DNA of 64,000 nt from Sulfitobacter delicatus. Its GTDB lineage: Bacteria; Pseudomonadota; Alphaproteobacteria; Rhodobacterales; Rhodobacteraceae. The notes below the pieces were generated by a model. The model did no database searches. It was given only the letters and a program-made list of their open reading frames with translations, and was not told the DNA's origin. Of the stretch, positions 16,980-24,670 are shown piece by piece (the stretch's first letter is position 1; each line of letters opens with the position of its first letter). The translations under genes were made by a program, and so were the position numbers. Location: positions 106,305 to 170,304 of the forward strand of contig NZ_FNBP01000008.1 in NCBI RefSeq assembly GCF_900102535.1, in the 5' to 3' direction.

Positions 16980-17600
16980 CTATTCCTGCGGGGTTACCAG
17001 ATAGCCGTCTGCTTCCATAAGGCGATCATAGAGCGCGAACTCATCGGCGCGGGTGGCGCGCAACTGGGCCTCGACCTCGAGCGACAGGGGCGCTGGCACG
17101 TCAGGGGAGACGTTCTTGGGCTTCAGGTTGATGTCTTGGCGGAGCCTGTCGGACAGGAAATCACGGAAGGCCAACTGTCGCTCATAGGCAAAGAGATGCT
17201 GGATCAGCAGCGCGCCATGGTCGGACGTCAGGAAGGTGAACTGGCTGCCGATCTGTGCGCGCGGGGGCGGATCGTCGGAGATCACTTCGAGTGCAAATTG
17301 ATCAAAGGTCAGCGTTTTGGTGCTGAGCCGATGCCCATCAAGGCGCGGCTGGCTCCGGTAGCGATACCAACTGCGGATCTGGTCCACCGGGTTGCGCATC
17401 ACTGCGAGGGGTTCAGGCGCAGCAGAGAAGGTTTGCGTCAGAAAGGGCCGCACCCGGTTCATATAGCGCTGTGCGGTGATGTGTTTGCGATTGCGCGCAA
17501 AGACGATTTCCGCATGCGGTTTCAGCGCCATCTCAACGGCGGTGGTCCCGGTCTTGGGCGTGGCGAGAAAGGCTAGTTCGCGGCTGAGGAAGATCAGCAT
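16980..17600 (-). CDS. Sulfotransferase-family protein
   Basis: 206 residues from the ATG at 17,600. The open frame continues 151 codons upstream but that part is antisense-like shadow within the lldD gene. The N-terminus [25 protein letters not shown] is the PAPS-binding 5' phosphosulphate loop (TPKTGTT, about residues 14-20), and [15 protein letters not shown] is the 3' phosphate-binding block. This matches small bacterial sulfotransferase family 2-like proteins that modify surface glycans or other small molecules; the substrate is unknown. Its start overlaps the end of the upstream FMN oxidase gene by 7 bp, so they are translationally coupled. Confidence 0.82.
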   Translation of the reverse strand: MLIFLSRELAFLATPKTGTTAVEMALKPHAEIVFARNRKHITAQRYMNRVRPFLTQTFSAAPEPLAVMRNPVDQIRSWYRYRSQPRLDGHRLSTKTLTFDQFALEVISDDPPPRAQIGSQFTFLTSDHGALLIQHLFAYERQLAFRDFLSDRLRQDINLKPKNVSPDVPAPLSLEVEAQLRATRADEFALYDRLMEADGYLVTPQE

Positions 17601-18784
17601 GCGGGCGCGGCACCGGGCTGGGGTTGCCAGTCGCCGGCGAAATGCCGGGGGATCAGCAGGTTGTGGCGGCCCAGACGCGAAACCGAGGTTTCCCCGCAGA
17701 GCGCCATGGTCAGGTCCAACTCGCGATGGATCACTTCCAGCGCGCGGGTGACCCCCTGCTGGCCCATCGCGCCCAGACCGTAGATAAAGGCGCGGCCGAT
17801 GTAGGTGCCTTTGGCGCCCATGGCCATGGCTTTGAGCACGTCCTGGCCGGACCGGATGCCGCCGTCCAGATGGACTTCGATCTGGTCGCCGACGGCTTCG
17901 AGGATTTCTGGCAGCATGCGGATCGAGCTCAGCGCTCCATCCAACTGCCGTCCGCCGTGGTTGCTCACGATGATTGCATCGGCGCCCACTTTCAGCGCCA
18001 TGCGTGCATCCTCGGCGTCCAAAATACCCTTGAGGATCACCTTGCCGCCCCACTGCTCTTTGATCTTGGCAATCTTGTCCCAGTCGAGCGAGGGGTCGAA
18101 TTGCTCAGCCGTCCAAGCGCCCAGATCGGCGTTGTCGGTCACGCCGTGGACATGGCCGACGATATTGCCGAAATGCCGCCGTTTGGCGCTCAGCATTTCG
18201 ATCCCCCAGCCCCATTTGGTGGCAAGGTTGGCGATGGTTTTTGCGGTCAGTTTCGGCGGGGCAGAGAGGCCGTTTTTCAGGTCTTTGTGGCGCTGTCCGA
18301 GGATTTGCAGATCAAGCGTAATTACCAGCGCCGAGCAGTTCGCATCCTTGGCGCGTTGGATCAGACGGCTGACGTAGTCCTGATCGCGCATGGTATAAAG
18401 TTGGAACCAAAAGGGTTTGGTCGTCGCCTCGGCCACGTCTTCGATCGAGTTGATCGACATGGTGGACAACGTGAAGGGCACGCCAAAGGCCTCTGCCGCG
18501 CGGGCCGCCTTAATCTCCCCATCCGCGCATTGCATCCCCGTCAGCCCGACGGGGGCAAGGGCAACGGGCATGGCGACATCTTCGCCAATCATCTGCGTGG
18601 CCGTGCTGCGTCCAGACATGTCCACCGCCACGCGCTGGCGCAGGCGGATTTGGTCAAAGTCGCTGCAATTCTCGCGGAAGGTCTGCTCGGTCCAGCTGCC
18701 CGATTCCGCGTAGTCGTAGAACATCTGCGGGACGCGGCGTTTGTAGATGCGTTTTAGATCGTCGATGCTGGTGATGACGGGCAT
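17594..18784 (-). CDS. lldD: FMN-dependent alpha-hydroxy-acid dehydrogenase (L-lactate type)
   Basis: 396 residues. It oxidises an L-2-hydroxy acid, most likely lactate, using FMN. Landmarks are APVGLTGMQ and FTLSTMSI for FMN binding, and the active-site histidine in SNHGGRQLDGALSS (about residue 275) with downstream DGGIRSGQDVLKAMAMGA. Start ATG at 18,784 gives MPVITSIDDLKRIYKRRVPQ, typical of LldD. Mandelate or glycolate-type members look similar, so the symbol is a best estimate. The sulfotransferase gene overlaps its end by 7 bp. Confidence 0.88.
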   Translation of the reverse strand: MPVITSIDDLKRIYKRRVPQMFYDYAESGSWTEQTFRENCSDFDQIRLRQRVAVDMSGRSTATQMIGEDVAMPVALAPVGLTGMQCADGEIKAARAAEAFGVPFTLSTMSINSIEDVAEATTKPFWFQLYTMRDQDYVSRLIQRAKDANCSALVITLDLQILGQRHKDLKNGLSAPPKLTAKTIANLATKWGWGIEMLSAKRRHFGNIVGHVHGVTDNADLGAWTAEQFDPSLDWDKIAKIKEQWGGKVILKGILDAEDARMALKVGADAIIVSNHGGRQLDGALSSIRMLPEILEAVGDQIEVHLDGGIRSGQDVLKAMAMGAKGTYIGRAFIYGLGAMGQQGVTRALEVIHRELDLTMALCGETSVSRLGRHNLLIPRHFAGDWQPQPGAAPAC

Positions 18785-18861
18785 GGGCCACCTGTGCTGA
18801 AGGAGTTAACTTTTGGTAGCAACTGGGGCGGGGCTTGGCAATTGGGAAGGGCGGGTGCTGA

Positions 18862-18897
18862 GGGCATCGCCCTCCGGGGGGAGGGAAGGCGATGCCC
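18862..18897 (-). terminator. Hairpin after trpA
   Basis: Perfect 10-bp inverted repeat GGGCATCGCC / GGCGATGCCC with a 16-nt loop, 47 bp past the trpA stop on the minus strand. There is no T-run, so intrinsic termination is uncertain; it could instead be a processing or attenuation structure ahead of lldD. Confidence 0.45.
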
Positions 18898-18943
18898 GGT
18901 GTGCCACCGGGCGGAGCTTTGTAGGAGAGAGGGAAAACCAGCG

Positions 18944-19735
18944 TCAGGCTGAATGTGCCCCATCGGCCAGCGATTTCACGAAAGCCAGTACATCCTCTGC
19001 ACTGTCGCCATTCGCAATGCGGTTAACGATGGCCGAGCCGATGACCACGCCGTCAGCAACTTCCGCAATGGCGCGGGCCTTCTCAGGCGTATTCACGCCA
19101 AAGCCCACAATGACCGGCAAGCCGCTGGCTTTCTGAATGCGGGCGACCTCTGGGCTGACATCTGTGGCATTCGCCTCTGCCGAGCCGGTGATCCCGGTGA
19201 TCGAAACATAATAGACAAAGCCCGAGGTGTTCTGCACCACGCGGGGCAGGCGCTTGTCGTCAGTGGTGGGGGTGGCAAGGCGGATGAAGTTCAGCCCGGC
19301 GTCCTGCGCGGGCAGGCACAACTCGATGTCTTCTTCGGGCGGCAGGTCGACCACAATCAGTCCGTCGATGCCTGCATCTTTGGCCTCGGCCAGAAACTTT
19401 TCGACGCCCATCGAATAAATCGGATTGTAATAGCCCATCAGCACGATCGGGGTCGTGTCATCTTCGGCCCGAAAAGCGCGGACCATTTCCAGAGTGCGGG
19501 CCAGCGTCATGCCGGCCTCAAGGGCGCGTTGCCCGGCGAGCTGGATCGTCGGGCCATCGGCCATCGGATCGGTGAAGGGCAGGCCCAATTCGATAATATC
19601 TACCCCGGCGGCGGGCAGGCCGCGCACGATCTCAAGCGAGCGGTCATAGTCAGGATCGCCGGCCATCACATAGGACACAAACGCCTTTTTGCCACGGGCG
19701 CGGAGGTCTTCGAATTTGGCGTCGATACGGGTCAT
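18944..19735 (-). CDS. trpA: Tryptophan synthase alpha chain
   Basis: 263 residues from the ATG at 19,735; an 11-codon upstream extension is rejected. It cleaves indole-3-glycerol phosphate and feeds indole to TrpB. The catalytic Glu is in [20 protein letters not shown] and the catalytic Asp in [22 protein letters not shown] and [10 protein letters not shown] close the barrel's phosphate site. It is separated from trpB by 8 kb and oriented oppositely. Confidence 0.97.
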   Translation of the reverse strand: MTRIDAKFEDLRARGKKAFVSYVMAGDPDYDRSLEIVRGLPAAGVDIIELGLPFTDPMADGPTIQLAGQRALEAGMTLARTLEMVRAFRAEDDTTPIVLMGYYNPIYSMGVEKFLAEAKDAGIDGLIVVDLPPEEDIELCLPAQDAGLNFIRLATPTTDDKRLPRVVQNTSGFVYYVSITGITGSAEANATDVSPEVARIQKASGLPVIVGFGVNTPEKARAIAEVADGVVIGSAIVNRIANGDSAEDVLAFVKSLADGAHSA

Positions 19736-19782
19736 GTGGCTTGCCTCTGTTGGTGCTTTCCTCGGCAATGCCGAATGTGGCG

Positions 19783-19998
19783 ATGAAAATCAATCCACCG
19801 CGGGGCAGGGGTGGCAAAATTCCCTGCCTGTTGCCGCCGCTGTCGATCCTGCTGATCGGACGGCCCATCCTGTCCATCGTGGTGTTCCTGATCTGGGTGC
19901 CCGCGATCATTTTCTCAGGCGGGCTGACGCATCCGATGTTCATTCTGCTGGCCTGGATCCTGATCTATCAGGCGCATCAGGACCGACGCGCGCGCTGA
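19783..19998 (+). CDS. Small membrane protein
   Basis: 71 residues from the ATG at 19,783 (alternatives at 19,768 and a TTG at 19,741; no strong ribosome site decides). After a basic start ([12 protein letters not shown]) there are two hydrophobic segments, one with [12 protein letters not shown] and one with [11 protein letters not shown], ending in a charged HQDRRAR. Likely an inner-membrane mini-protein. It is divergent from trpA and lies upstream of ychF. No family recognised. Confidence 0.6.
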   Translation: MKINPPRGRGGKIPCLLPPLSILLIGRPILSIVVFLIWVPAIIFSGGLTHPMFILLAWILIYQAHQDRRAR

Positions 19999-20057
19999 GC
20001 CTTGCGCTTTGCGCCCACTACCCCTAACACACGCGCAGCTTTTAAAGGGGTATCGTC

Positions 20058-21155
20058 ATGGGTTTCAAAATGGGCATCGTTGGTCTGCCGAACGTCGGCA
20101 AATCGACCCTTTTCAACGCGCTGACCCGCACCGCGGCGGCTCAGGCGGCGAATTTTCCGTTCTGCACCATCGAGCCCAATGTGGGCGAAGTGGCCGTGCC
20201 CGACGCGCGGCTCGACACATTGGCCGAGATCGCCAAGTCGAAAAGCATCATCCCCACGCGCATGACATTTGTCGACATCGCCGGTCTTGTAAAAGGCGCG
20301 TCCAAGGGGGAAGGCTTGGGCAACCAGTTCTTGGCCAACATCCGCGAGGTCGACGCCATCGCCCATGTGCTGCGCTGCTTTGAAGACGGCGATGTGACCC
20401 ATGTCGAAGGCCGCGTTGATCCGGTGGCGGATGCCGAGACCATCGACACCGAATTGATGCTGGCCGACATCGAGAGCATCGAAAAACGCCTGCAAAACAT
20501 CGTGCGCAAAGTGCGCGGCGGCGACAAAGAAGCGGTGCAACAGGAACGCCTGATGCGCAAAGCGCTTGAGGCGCTTGAAGCGGGCAACCCGGCGCGTGTG
20601 GTCGAGGTGGACGAAGACGACTCCAAAGCATGGCGGATGTTGCAACTGCTGACCACGAAGCCGGTGCTCTATGTCTGCAACGTCGGCGAGGCCGAGGCGG
20701 CTGAAGGCAACGCGCATTCTGCCAAAGTGGCCGAGATGGCCGCGGCGCAGGGTAACTCTCATGTCGTCATATCTGCGCAGATCGAAGAAGAGATCAGCCA
20801 GTTGGAGGCCGAAGAGGCCGAGATGTTCCTGGAAGAGATGGGCCTGAAAGAAGCCGGTCTCGACCGTCTGATCCGTGCAGGCTACGAGCTGCTGCACCTT
20901 GAGACCTATTTCACCGTCGGCCCCAAAGAAGCGCGCGCCTGGACCATTAAGACCGGCACCTCAGCGCCCAAGGCGGCAGGCGTGATCCACGGTGATTTCG
21001 AGAAGGGGTTCATCCGGGCGGAAACCATCGCTTTTGATGATTTCGTGAGCCTTGGTGGAGAAGGACCCGCCAAAGAAGCGGGTAAAATGCGGGCTGAAGG
21101 GAAGAGCTATATCGTCAAAGACGGCGACGTGTTGCACTTCCTCTTTAATACCTAA
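20058..21155 (+). CDS. ychF: Redox-regulated ATPase YchF
   Basis: 365 residues, the universal Obg-related ATPase. The P-loop is GLPNVGKST (residues 9-17), followed by NFPFCTIEPNVG, the switch DIAGLVKGASKGEGLGN, and NVGEAEA in place of the GTPase NKxD, which explains ATP preference. The C-terminal TGS domain begins around LETYFTVGPKEARAW and ends with FIRAETI and LHFLFNT. It binds ribosomes and takes part in stress response. Two hairpins follow the stop. Confidence 0.97.
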   Translation: MGFKMGIVGLPNVGKSTLFNALTRTAAAQAANFPFCTIEPNVGEVAVPDARLDTLAEIAKSKSIIPTRMTFVDIAGLVKGASKGEGLGNQFLANIREVDAIAHVLRCFEDGDVTHVEGRVDPVADAETIDTELMLADIESIEKRLQNIVRKVRGGDKEAVQQERLMRKALEALEAGNPARVVEVDEDDSKAWRMLQLLTTKPVLYVCNVGEAEAAEGNAHSAKVAEMAAAQGNSHVVISAQIEEEISQLEAEEAEMFLEEMGLKEAGLDRLIRAGYELLHLETYFTVGPKEARAWTIKTGTSAPKAAGVIHGDFEKGFIRAETIAFDDFVSLGGEGPAKEAGKMRAEGKSYIVKDGDVLHFLFNT

Positions 21156-21158
21156 ATC

Positions 21159-21179
21159 GGGAAGGCCGCGCGCCTTCCC
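21159..21179 (+). terminator. Hairpin immediately after ychF
   Basis: Stem GGGAAGGC / GCCTTCCC with a 5-nt loop starting 4 bp after the ychF stop. It lacks a T-run; it may cooperate with the terminator 12 bp further on. Confidence 0.5.
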
Positions 21180-21190
21180 AGATAACAACG

Positions 21191-21223
21191 AAAAAGCCCG
21201 ACAGCTGTCGCTGCCGGGTTTTT
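21191..21223. terminator. Bidirectional terminator, ychF and 21,242 gene
   Basis: AAAAAGCCCG..CAGC / GCTG.CCGGGTTTTT hairpin flanked by A and T runs on the two sides, placed between the converging ychF and secreted-protein genes. It can serve both strands. Confidence 0.8.
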
Positions 21224-21241
21224 CTGTAGTGAGAAGCGCTA

Positions 21242-21538
21242 TTAGCGGCTGTCGTTGCCAGCGCCATAGCCGCCATAGACATAGCCTTCACCGGGGCTGC
21301 GCAGCACGTTGCGTGTGCTCATCACGGTGTCGTCGTTCTTTGTCACGTCGCCCGTGTTCAGGAAGATATCGTTTGCTTTGGTCGAGCGGTCGGCATCCCG
21401 CATGCGATCGTTGTTGCCATAGACTTCTTCAGCACCAGCCGAGGTGTCGAGAAAGATGTCGTTGTAGCGGGTCGAGTTGTCCGCAAAAGCAGCAGTAGAG
21501 ATCAGGGCGGCGGCGGCAGTTGTCATAATCAGTTTCAT
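21242..21538 (-). CDS. Small secreted protein with a duplicated NDIFL motif
   Basis: 98 residues. Sec signal peptide MKLIMTTAAAALISTAAFA. The mature chain contains two related blocks, TRYNDIFLDTSAG (about 23-35) and TKANDIFLNTGDV (about 53-65), and a Gly/Tyr-rich tail (GEGYVYGGYGAG). An AAAGGAACTGAC leader precedes the ATG and resembles the AAAGGACACGAC leader of the array at 11.5-12.4 kb. The mature chain has no cysteines and is acidic. Unknown family; it may be functionally comparable to those array proteins, but homology is not clear. Confidence 0.72.
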   Translation of the reverse strand: MKLIMTTAAAALISTAAFADNSTRYNDIFLDTSAGAEEVYGNNDRMRDADRSTKANDIFLNTGDVTKNDDTVMSTRNVLRSPGEGYVYGGYGAGNDSR

Positions 21539-21992
21539 TGTCAGTTCCTTTGGTTTCTAGTCTGTCGCGTCATTGCGATGTCTTCGTTGTGGAGTAGTAA
21601 CGGCGCTCTGCTTCCAGAAGTTTCCGGCCTGCGGGCGATGGAGTTTGAATTGGGCTTCTTGGGGTGATCGGAAATTCGTAATGGGCTGACTTTGTGTAGC
21701 AAAAACAGTTGCATAGTTCTTTTTAAGGGTTGGCTCACGAAGGCATCACGCTGCCGTGTGAGTTGCTACAGCGGCCTGCGGTAAGCGGATTTAGACGAAT
21801 TTCGCTCGTACTTTTTGTGGGGCGTCTTGCCCCCGGATAGTCGAGAACTGGCATCTGAGGGGGGCGACAAAGCTCGGCTGATGATGTCCTCGAAACCAGT
21901 CAGAACCTTTCCGTTTCGAAATTTTTCAGATTGCCAATAATTGAGCCATTTTGACCTTGTTTCCCAAGCGAACCCTCTCTAAACGGGTCCGC
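21539..21992. other. 450-bp gene-free boundary region
   Basis: No coding region with support. It carries the upstream region of the secreted-protein gene and runs into the tRNA-Ser half. An open frame at 21,541-21,738 (minus) has no ribosome site and no recognisable pattern. Confidence 0.5.
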
Positions 21993-22036
21993 GGAGACGT
22001 GGCCGAGTGGTCGAAGGCGCTCCCCTGCTAAGGGAG
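21993..22036 (+). pseudogene. tRNA-Ser(GCU) 5' half, interrupted
   Basis: The 44 bases from GGAGACGTGGCCGAGTGG through the D-arm (GGTCGAAGGC) to the anticodon stem-loop CTCCC-CTGCTAA-GGGAG match a bacterial tRNA-Ser with anticodon GCU. Directly after the anticodon stem the sequence becomes unrelated: no long variable arm, no T-arm GGTTCGAATCC and no acceptor 3' strand are found before the integrase stop at 22,069. The break point lies in the anticodon arm, a classic tyrosine-integrase attachment site. I read this as an att junction with loss of the 3' half on this side. Confidence 0.8.
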
Positions 22037-22068
22037 CGGATGTTTCGTACAACATTCTGATTTTCCTA

Positions 22069-23169
22069 CTACTTCTTCGTAAAATTTTGCGTGTTGGCCG
22101 GATCTTTCCCAAAGTCCCAGCCATAGGCGTACAGCTGTTCGCCGAGGTCAGCTGGGTGGGCTTTCCGATAATCGCGAGCTGTATCGGCCTTCGCCCAACC
22201 ACCCCGATCAAGAAGTAGGTCATGGTTTCCGACTTGTGCTGAGTGAGAAGTCGCCCACGTGTGTCGAAGTGTGTAACAGACCACGTCCTTGGGTAGCAGG
22301 GCCGCGTTGCAGAGCTTTCGAAATTGCTTGGCAATCTGCCCGCCGCCATGGTCTCTCAGTTCGAAGGGATTCCCACGCGAAGAAAGAAACGCGCGCCCGG
22401 TTTTCGGCAACTCGCCGATCAACTCAATGGCCCGGTCCGGAAGGTACACCCATCGCGCCCGGGAAATTGTCTTGCCGGCGCCATCCTCGGCGGCAGGAAT
22501 CCAGACCTCGTTTGTTGTCCAGTTGAAATCATCGGCCCTGACTGCAAATGTTTCTCCTGGCCCGCAGCCCGTTGCAAACATGAAGACAATGATCTTCAGG
22601 ATACGAAGGTCCTTGTCATTGACATGCGCCTTTTTGGGCTCCATGGCGGCCTGGATCAGAGCTTCGAGCTGAGAAGGCGATAAATACCTACTGCGCACAC
22701 TTTTCTTCCGCCGTTCTCTTCGATTGCCGCTGATAAAGTTGATCACGGCGACGATTGGGACCGTTACCTGGCAGTGGATCGTATTAGGTACCCAGCGGCG
22801 CCCGGATTCTTTGAATCTCAACTCCGCGATTTCATTTCCGGCGCGTAGAATCCTCGGGTGATCAATTTCGTTGATCCGCGTATATACACCAAAATAGCGA
22901 ATGATCCTTTTAAGATATCGGCGGTTGCCGGTGTGTTTCATGTAAAGGGTGGCCGCCTCCGCGAAGGTTGGCACAGGGCTGAGAACCTTCTCCCAAGCCT
23001 TGTCGAACTCCATTTCGGCCAGCCGAAATGCCAGTTCGCACTTATTTACATCGCGTATGCCAAGGCGCTTACGTATGCGTCTTCTGCGGACGTAGAAGTC
23101 GATTTCGTAATCGTTGTTCTTCCACTTTGGCGTCCATGGCTTGGGCGCTTCGGGGTCTTCGTTGTCCAT
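22069..23169 (-). CDS. Tyrosine-type integrase 1
   Basis: 366 residues from the ATG at 23,169 (the frame extends 21 codons further to a GTG-type start). It has an N-terminal arm-binding-like part beginning PWTPKWKNNDYEIDF and a C-terminal catalytic domain. Box II is CYTLRHTWATSH (about residue 297), then RGGWAKADTARDYRK with the nucleophilic Tyr near 332. Box I, where the first catalytic Arg belongs, reads ATGCGPGETF: the Arg position is Gly. The 3' end points at the tRNA-Ser half 33 bp away, the usual int-att arrangement. It is clearly paralogous to the integrase at 28,251. Confidence 0.88.
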   Translation of the reverse strand: MDNEDPEAPKPWTPKWKNNDYEIDFYVRRRRIRKRLGIRDVNKCELAFRLAEMEFDKAWEKVLSPVPTFAEAATLYMKHTGNRRYLKRIIRYFGVYTRINEIDHPRILRAGNEIAELRFKESGRRWVPNTIHCQVTVPIVAVINFISGNRRERRKKSVRSRYLSPSQLEALIQAAMEPKKAHVNDKDLRILKIIVFMFATGCGPGETFAVRADDFNWTTNEVWIPAAEDGAGKTISRARWVYLPDRAIELIGELPKTGRAFLSSRGNPFELRDHGGGQIAKQFRKLCNAALLPKDVVCYTLRHTWATSHSAQVGNHDLLLDRGGWAKADTARDYRKAHPADLGEQLYAYGWDFGKDPANTQNFTKK

Positions 23170-23369
23170 GCCATTGCCTCCCTCAGACTTTCGATGTGAG
23201 CGCGATAGAAGACGGGGCGACGACCACGCCACTCGCAGACTGCGATGTCCGTCTCATATTTCTTCCTAATGTCGAAGAAGTAGCGCACAGATATGCCCAA
23301 AGCCGCTGCCGCTTCAGTTCTACTGAGCGCGCGTTCGACGTCGTTGCTTTCCTTCTCGCAAAGGGTCAT
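23046..23369 (-). CDS. Excisionase-like helix-turn-helix protein overlapping the integrase
   Basis: 107 residues from the ATG at 23,369 (TTGGAG site 6 bp upstream). Residues about 15-55 form a MerR/excisionase-like helix-turn-helix: LSRTEAAAALGISVRYFFDI, then RRPVFYRAHIESLREAM, the wing and final helix. The gene lies just upstream of the integrase and runs over its first 124 bp in another frame. A long overlap of this kind is unusual but xis-int overlaps are known. The C-terminal 45 residues (basic, Ser/Thr-rich) fall in the overlap and may be functionally unimportant. Confidence 0.65.
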   Translation of the reverse strand: MTLCEKESNDVERALSRTEAAAALGISVRYFFDIRKKYETDIAVCEWRGRRPVFYRAHIESLREAMAWTTKTPKRPSHGRQSGRTTITKSTSTSAEDAYVSALAYAM

Positions 23370-23652
23370 TTCAAACTCCAAAATCCCTGAATTTGTTTTG
23401 ACCCTTTGAACCGTTTGCCTCGAGCATCTGCTCGAACCGATCGCTGAGGTCCGGGAGCGACAGTGTCATCAAGCTTTATAAGTGAGCTCGACAGCACCGG
23501 CTCCCGAGACGCGAAGCTTGTATCTTCACGTCAAAGTTGCTTCACTAAAAGTGCACTGATTCGAGCGCTGCTGTCAAGCGAACAGAGAGCTTCGCTCGTG
23601 CGTGGTGCACGTATCGCGAGGCTGCCTGCACCGGCTAATTGGAGGTTAGAGA

Positions 23653-24018
23653 ATGGCAAGAGTACTAAGGAAGGGTGAGATCTCGATGAGCCGTGAGGCT
23701 ATCGGCCTCCTGAAGGCGGGCAGAAATGCGCTTCATTGGTCTCAGGAAGACCTGGCAGGGAAGTCCGGAGTTTCGTCTCGGACAGTCAAGAGAATAGAAA
23801 GTAAGGCCGAGAAGATCCGAAAAGAGGCACTGAAGGAATTGGGAATTCAGGATCGCGGCGCGCCCATTCGCCGCGAAAGTATCGAAATGATGCTAAGTGC
23901 TCTGGAAAAGGCCGGTGTCTCATTTTTGAGCAATGGGCGTGAGGCAAGAATGTCCGTCGCAGTAAGGTCACAGGATCATGCGTTCTTCGACATTGCGAAA
24001 AAGGTCATCGGGAAATGA
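23653..24018 (+). CDS. XRE-family repressor-like regulator
   Basis: 121 residues with a TTGGAGG ribosome site before the ATG at 23,653. The Cro/C1 helix-turn-helix is AGRNALHWSQEDLAGKSGVS plus RTVKRIES (about residues 23-55). The C-terminal part has the IEMMLSALEKAGVSFLSNG pattern seen in many small phage- or island-borne regulators. It is divergent from the xis-int pair (284 bp between starts), which fits a control gene of the integrated element. Confidence 0.85.
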   Translation: MARVLRKGEISMSREAIGLLKAGRNALHWSQEDLAGKSGVSSRTVKRIESKAEKIRKEALKELGIQDRGAPIRRESIEMMLSALEKAGVSFLSNGREARMSVAVRSQDHAFFDIAKKVIGK

Positions 24019-24085
24019 CTGTCGTCGGCCCCTCCGTCGCGATCAACATTCCTCCTCACGTGCGTAAAGCTTCGAAGAAATCAGA

Positions 24086-24391
24086 ATGATAGACTTCCTT
24101 CTGACACTCGACCGCCTCAAGGCCCTAAAGCGGCAAGCGCTGATGTCTATCCCACATGCCAAAGCCGCGCATCGAACAGAAATCGTCGCAAGATTCCTTG
24201 GGTGGCGTACGTATGCGTCGCTTCTGCACGATCTCAGGTCGGAGGGGCAATTCATAGATAACTTCGACTATAGTGGCGCCATCGATTTCAGTCGGCAGAT
24301 CGACATCGATCTGGACACCGAGGATCTTGGCGAATTGGCGGAGCGGCTACAGGATGAGTTCGGATCCGAGGCCGACTACAGCAAATATTGA
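24086..24391 (+). CDS. Hypothetical protein with a small helical domain
   Basis: 101 residues, 67 bp after the XRE gene on the same strand. Residues 8-50 (LDRLKALKRQALMSIPHAKAAHR, then IVARFLGWRTYASLLHDLR) resemble a short helical module found at the N-terminus of several mobile-element proteins, in which an A..lGF.tyAsL core is typical. The rest is strongly acidic (DIDLDTEDLGELAERLQDEFGSEAD), giving a negative, possibly DNA-mimic-like character; that is speculation. No family name can be assigned. Confidence 0.6.
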   Translation: MIDFLLTLDRLKALKRQALMSIPHAKAAHRTEIVARFLGWRTYASLLHDLRSEGQFIDNFDYSGAIDFSRQIDIDLDTEDLGELAERLQDEFGSEADYSKY

Positions 24392-24625
24392 TTGTCGATG
24401 CAGGATATCCCTCAGGCATCACCCGGTGTCCCGATTGACATAATACACTTGGCGCTGGCGCGCTGCGTCGCCATGCGCAACTGCAACCTTATGGGTTTGT
24501 CATGAAATGAGATAACGCTCTCACGATCTGGCAACTCGCGCCACTTCAGTAATTCTTGTTTAATTCCTGCGTTCATTGCCACAACGGCACGGCCCTTGCG
24601 TGACGCATGCTCACTTACAGGACAC

Positions 24626-24665
24626 AAAATGATCCCCAGCCGAAATTTCGGCTGGGGATCATTTT
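24626..24665. terminator. Perfect 40-nt palindrome, bidirectional terminator
   Basis: A 20-bp perfect inverted repeat with no loop spacer: arm AAAATGATCCCCAGCCGAAA and its exact complement, followed by TT. It lies 5 bp downstream of the OLD nuclease stop on the minus strand and on the far side of the 24,086 gene. The flanking A and T runs make it an efficient terminator in both directions. Confidence 0.85.
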
Positions 24666-24670
24666 TTCTT

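Noticed and set aside
17601..18053. Upstream extension of the sulfotransferase frame
   Set aside because: It lies within lldD in another frame and is Arg/Gly/Pro-rich shadow sequence; the ATG at 17,600 starts the sulfotransferase fold.
21541..21738. 65-residue open frame upstream of the secreted protein
   Set aside because: No ribosome site, no pattern, and it would occupy the promoter of the 21,242 gene.
24412..24627. 71-residue open frame next to the 40-nt palindrome (minus strand)
   Set aside because: Its TTG start is inside the terminator palindrome, there is no ribosome site and no recognisable pattern.
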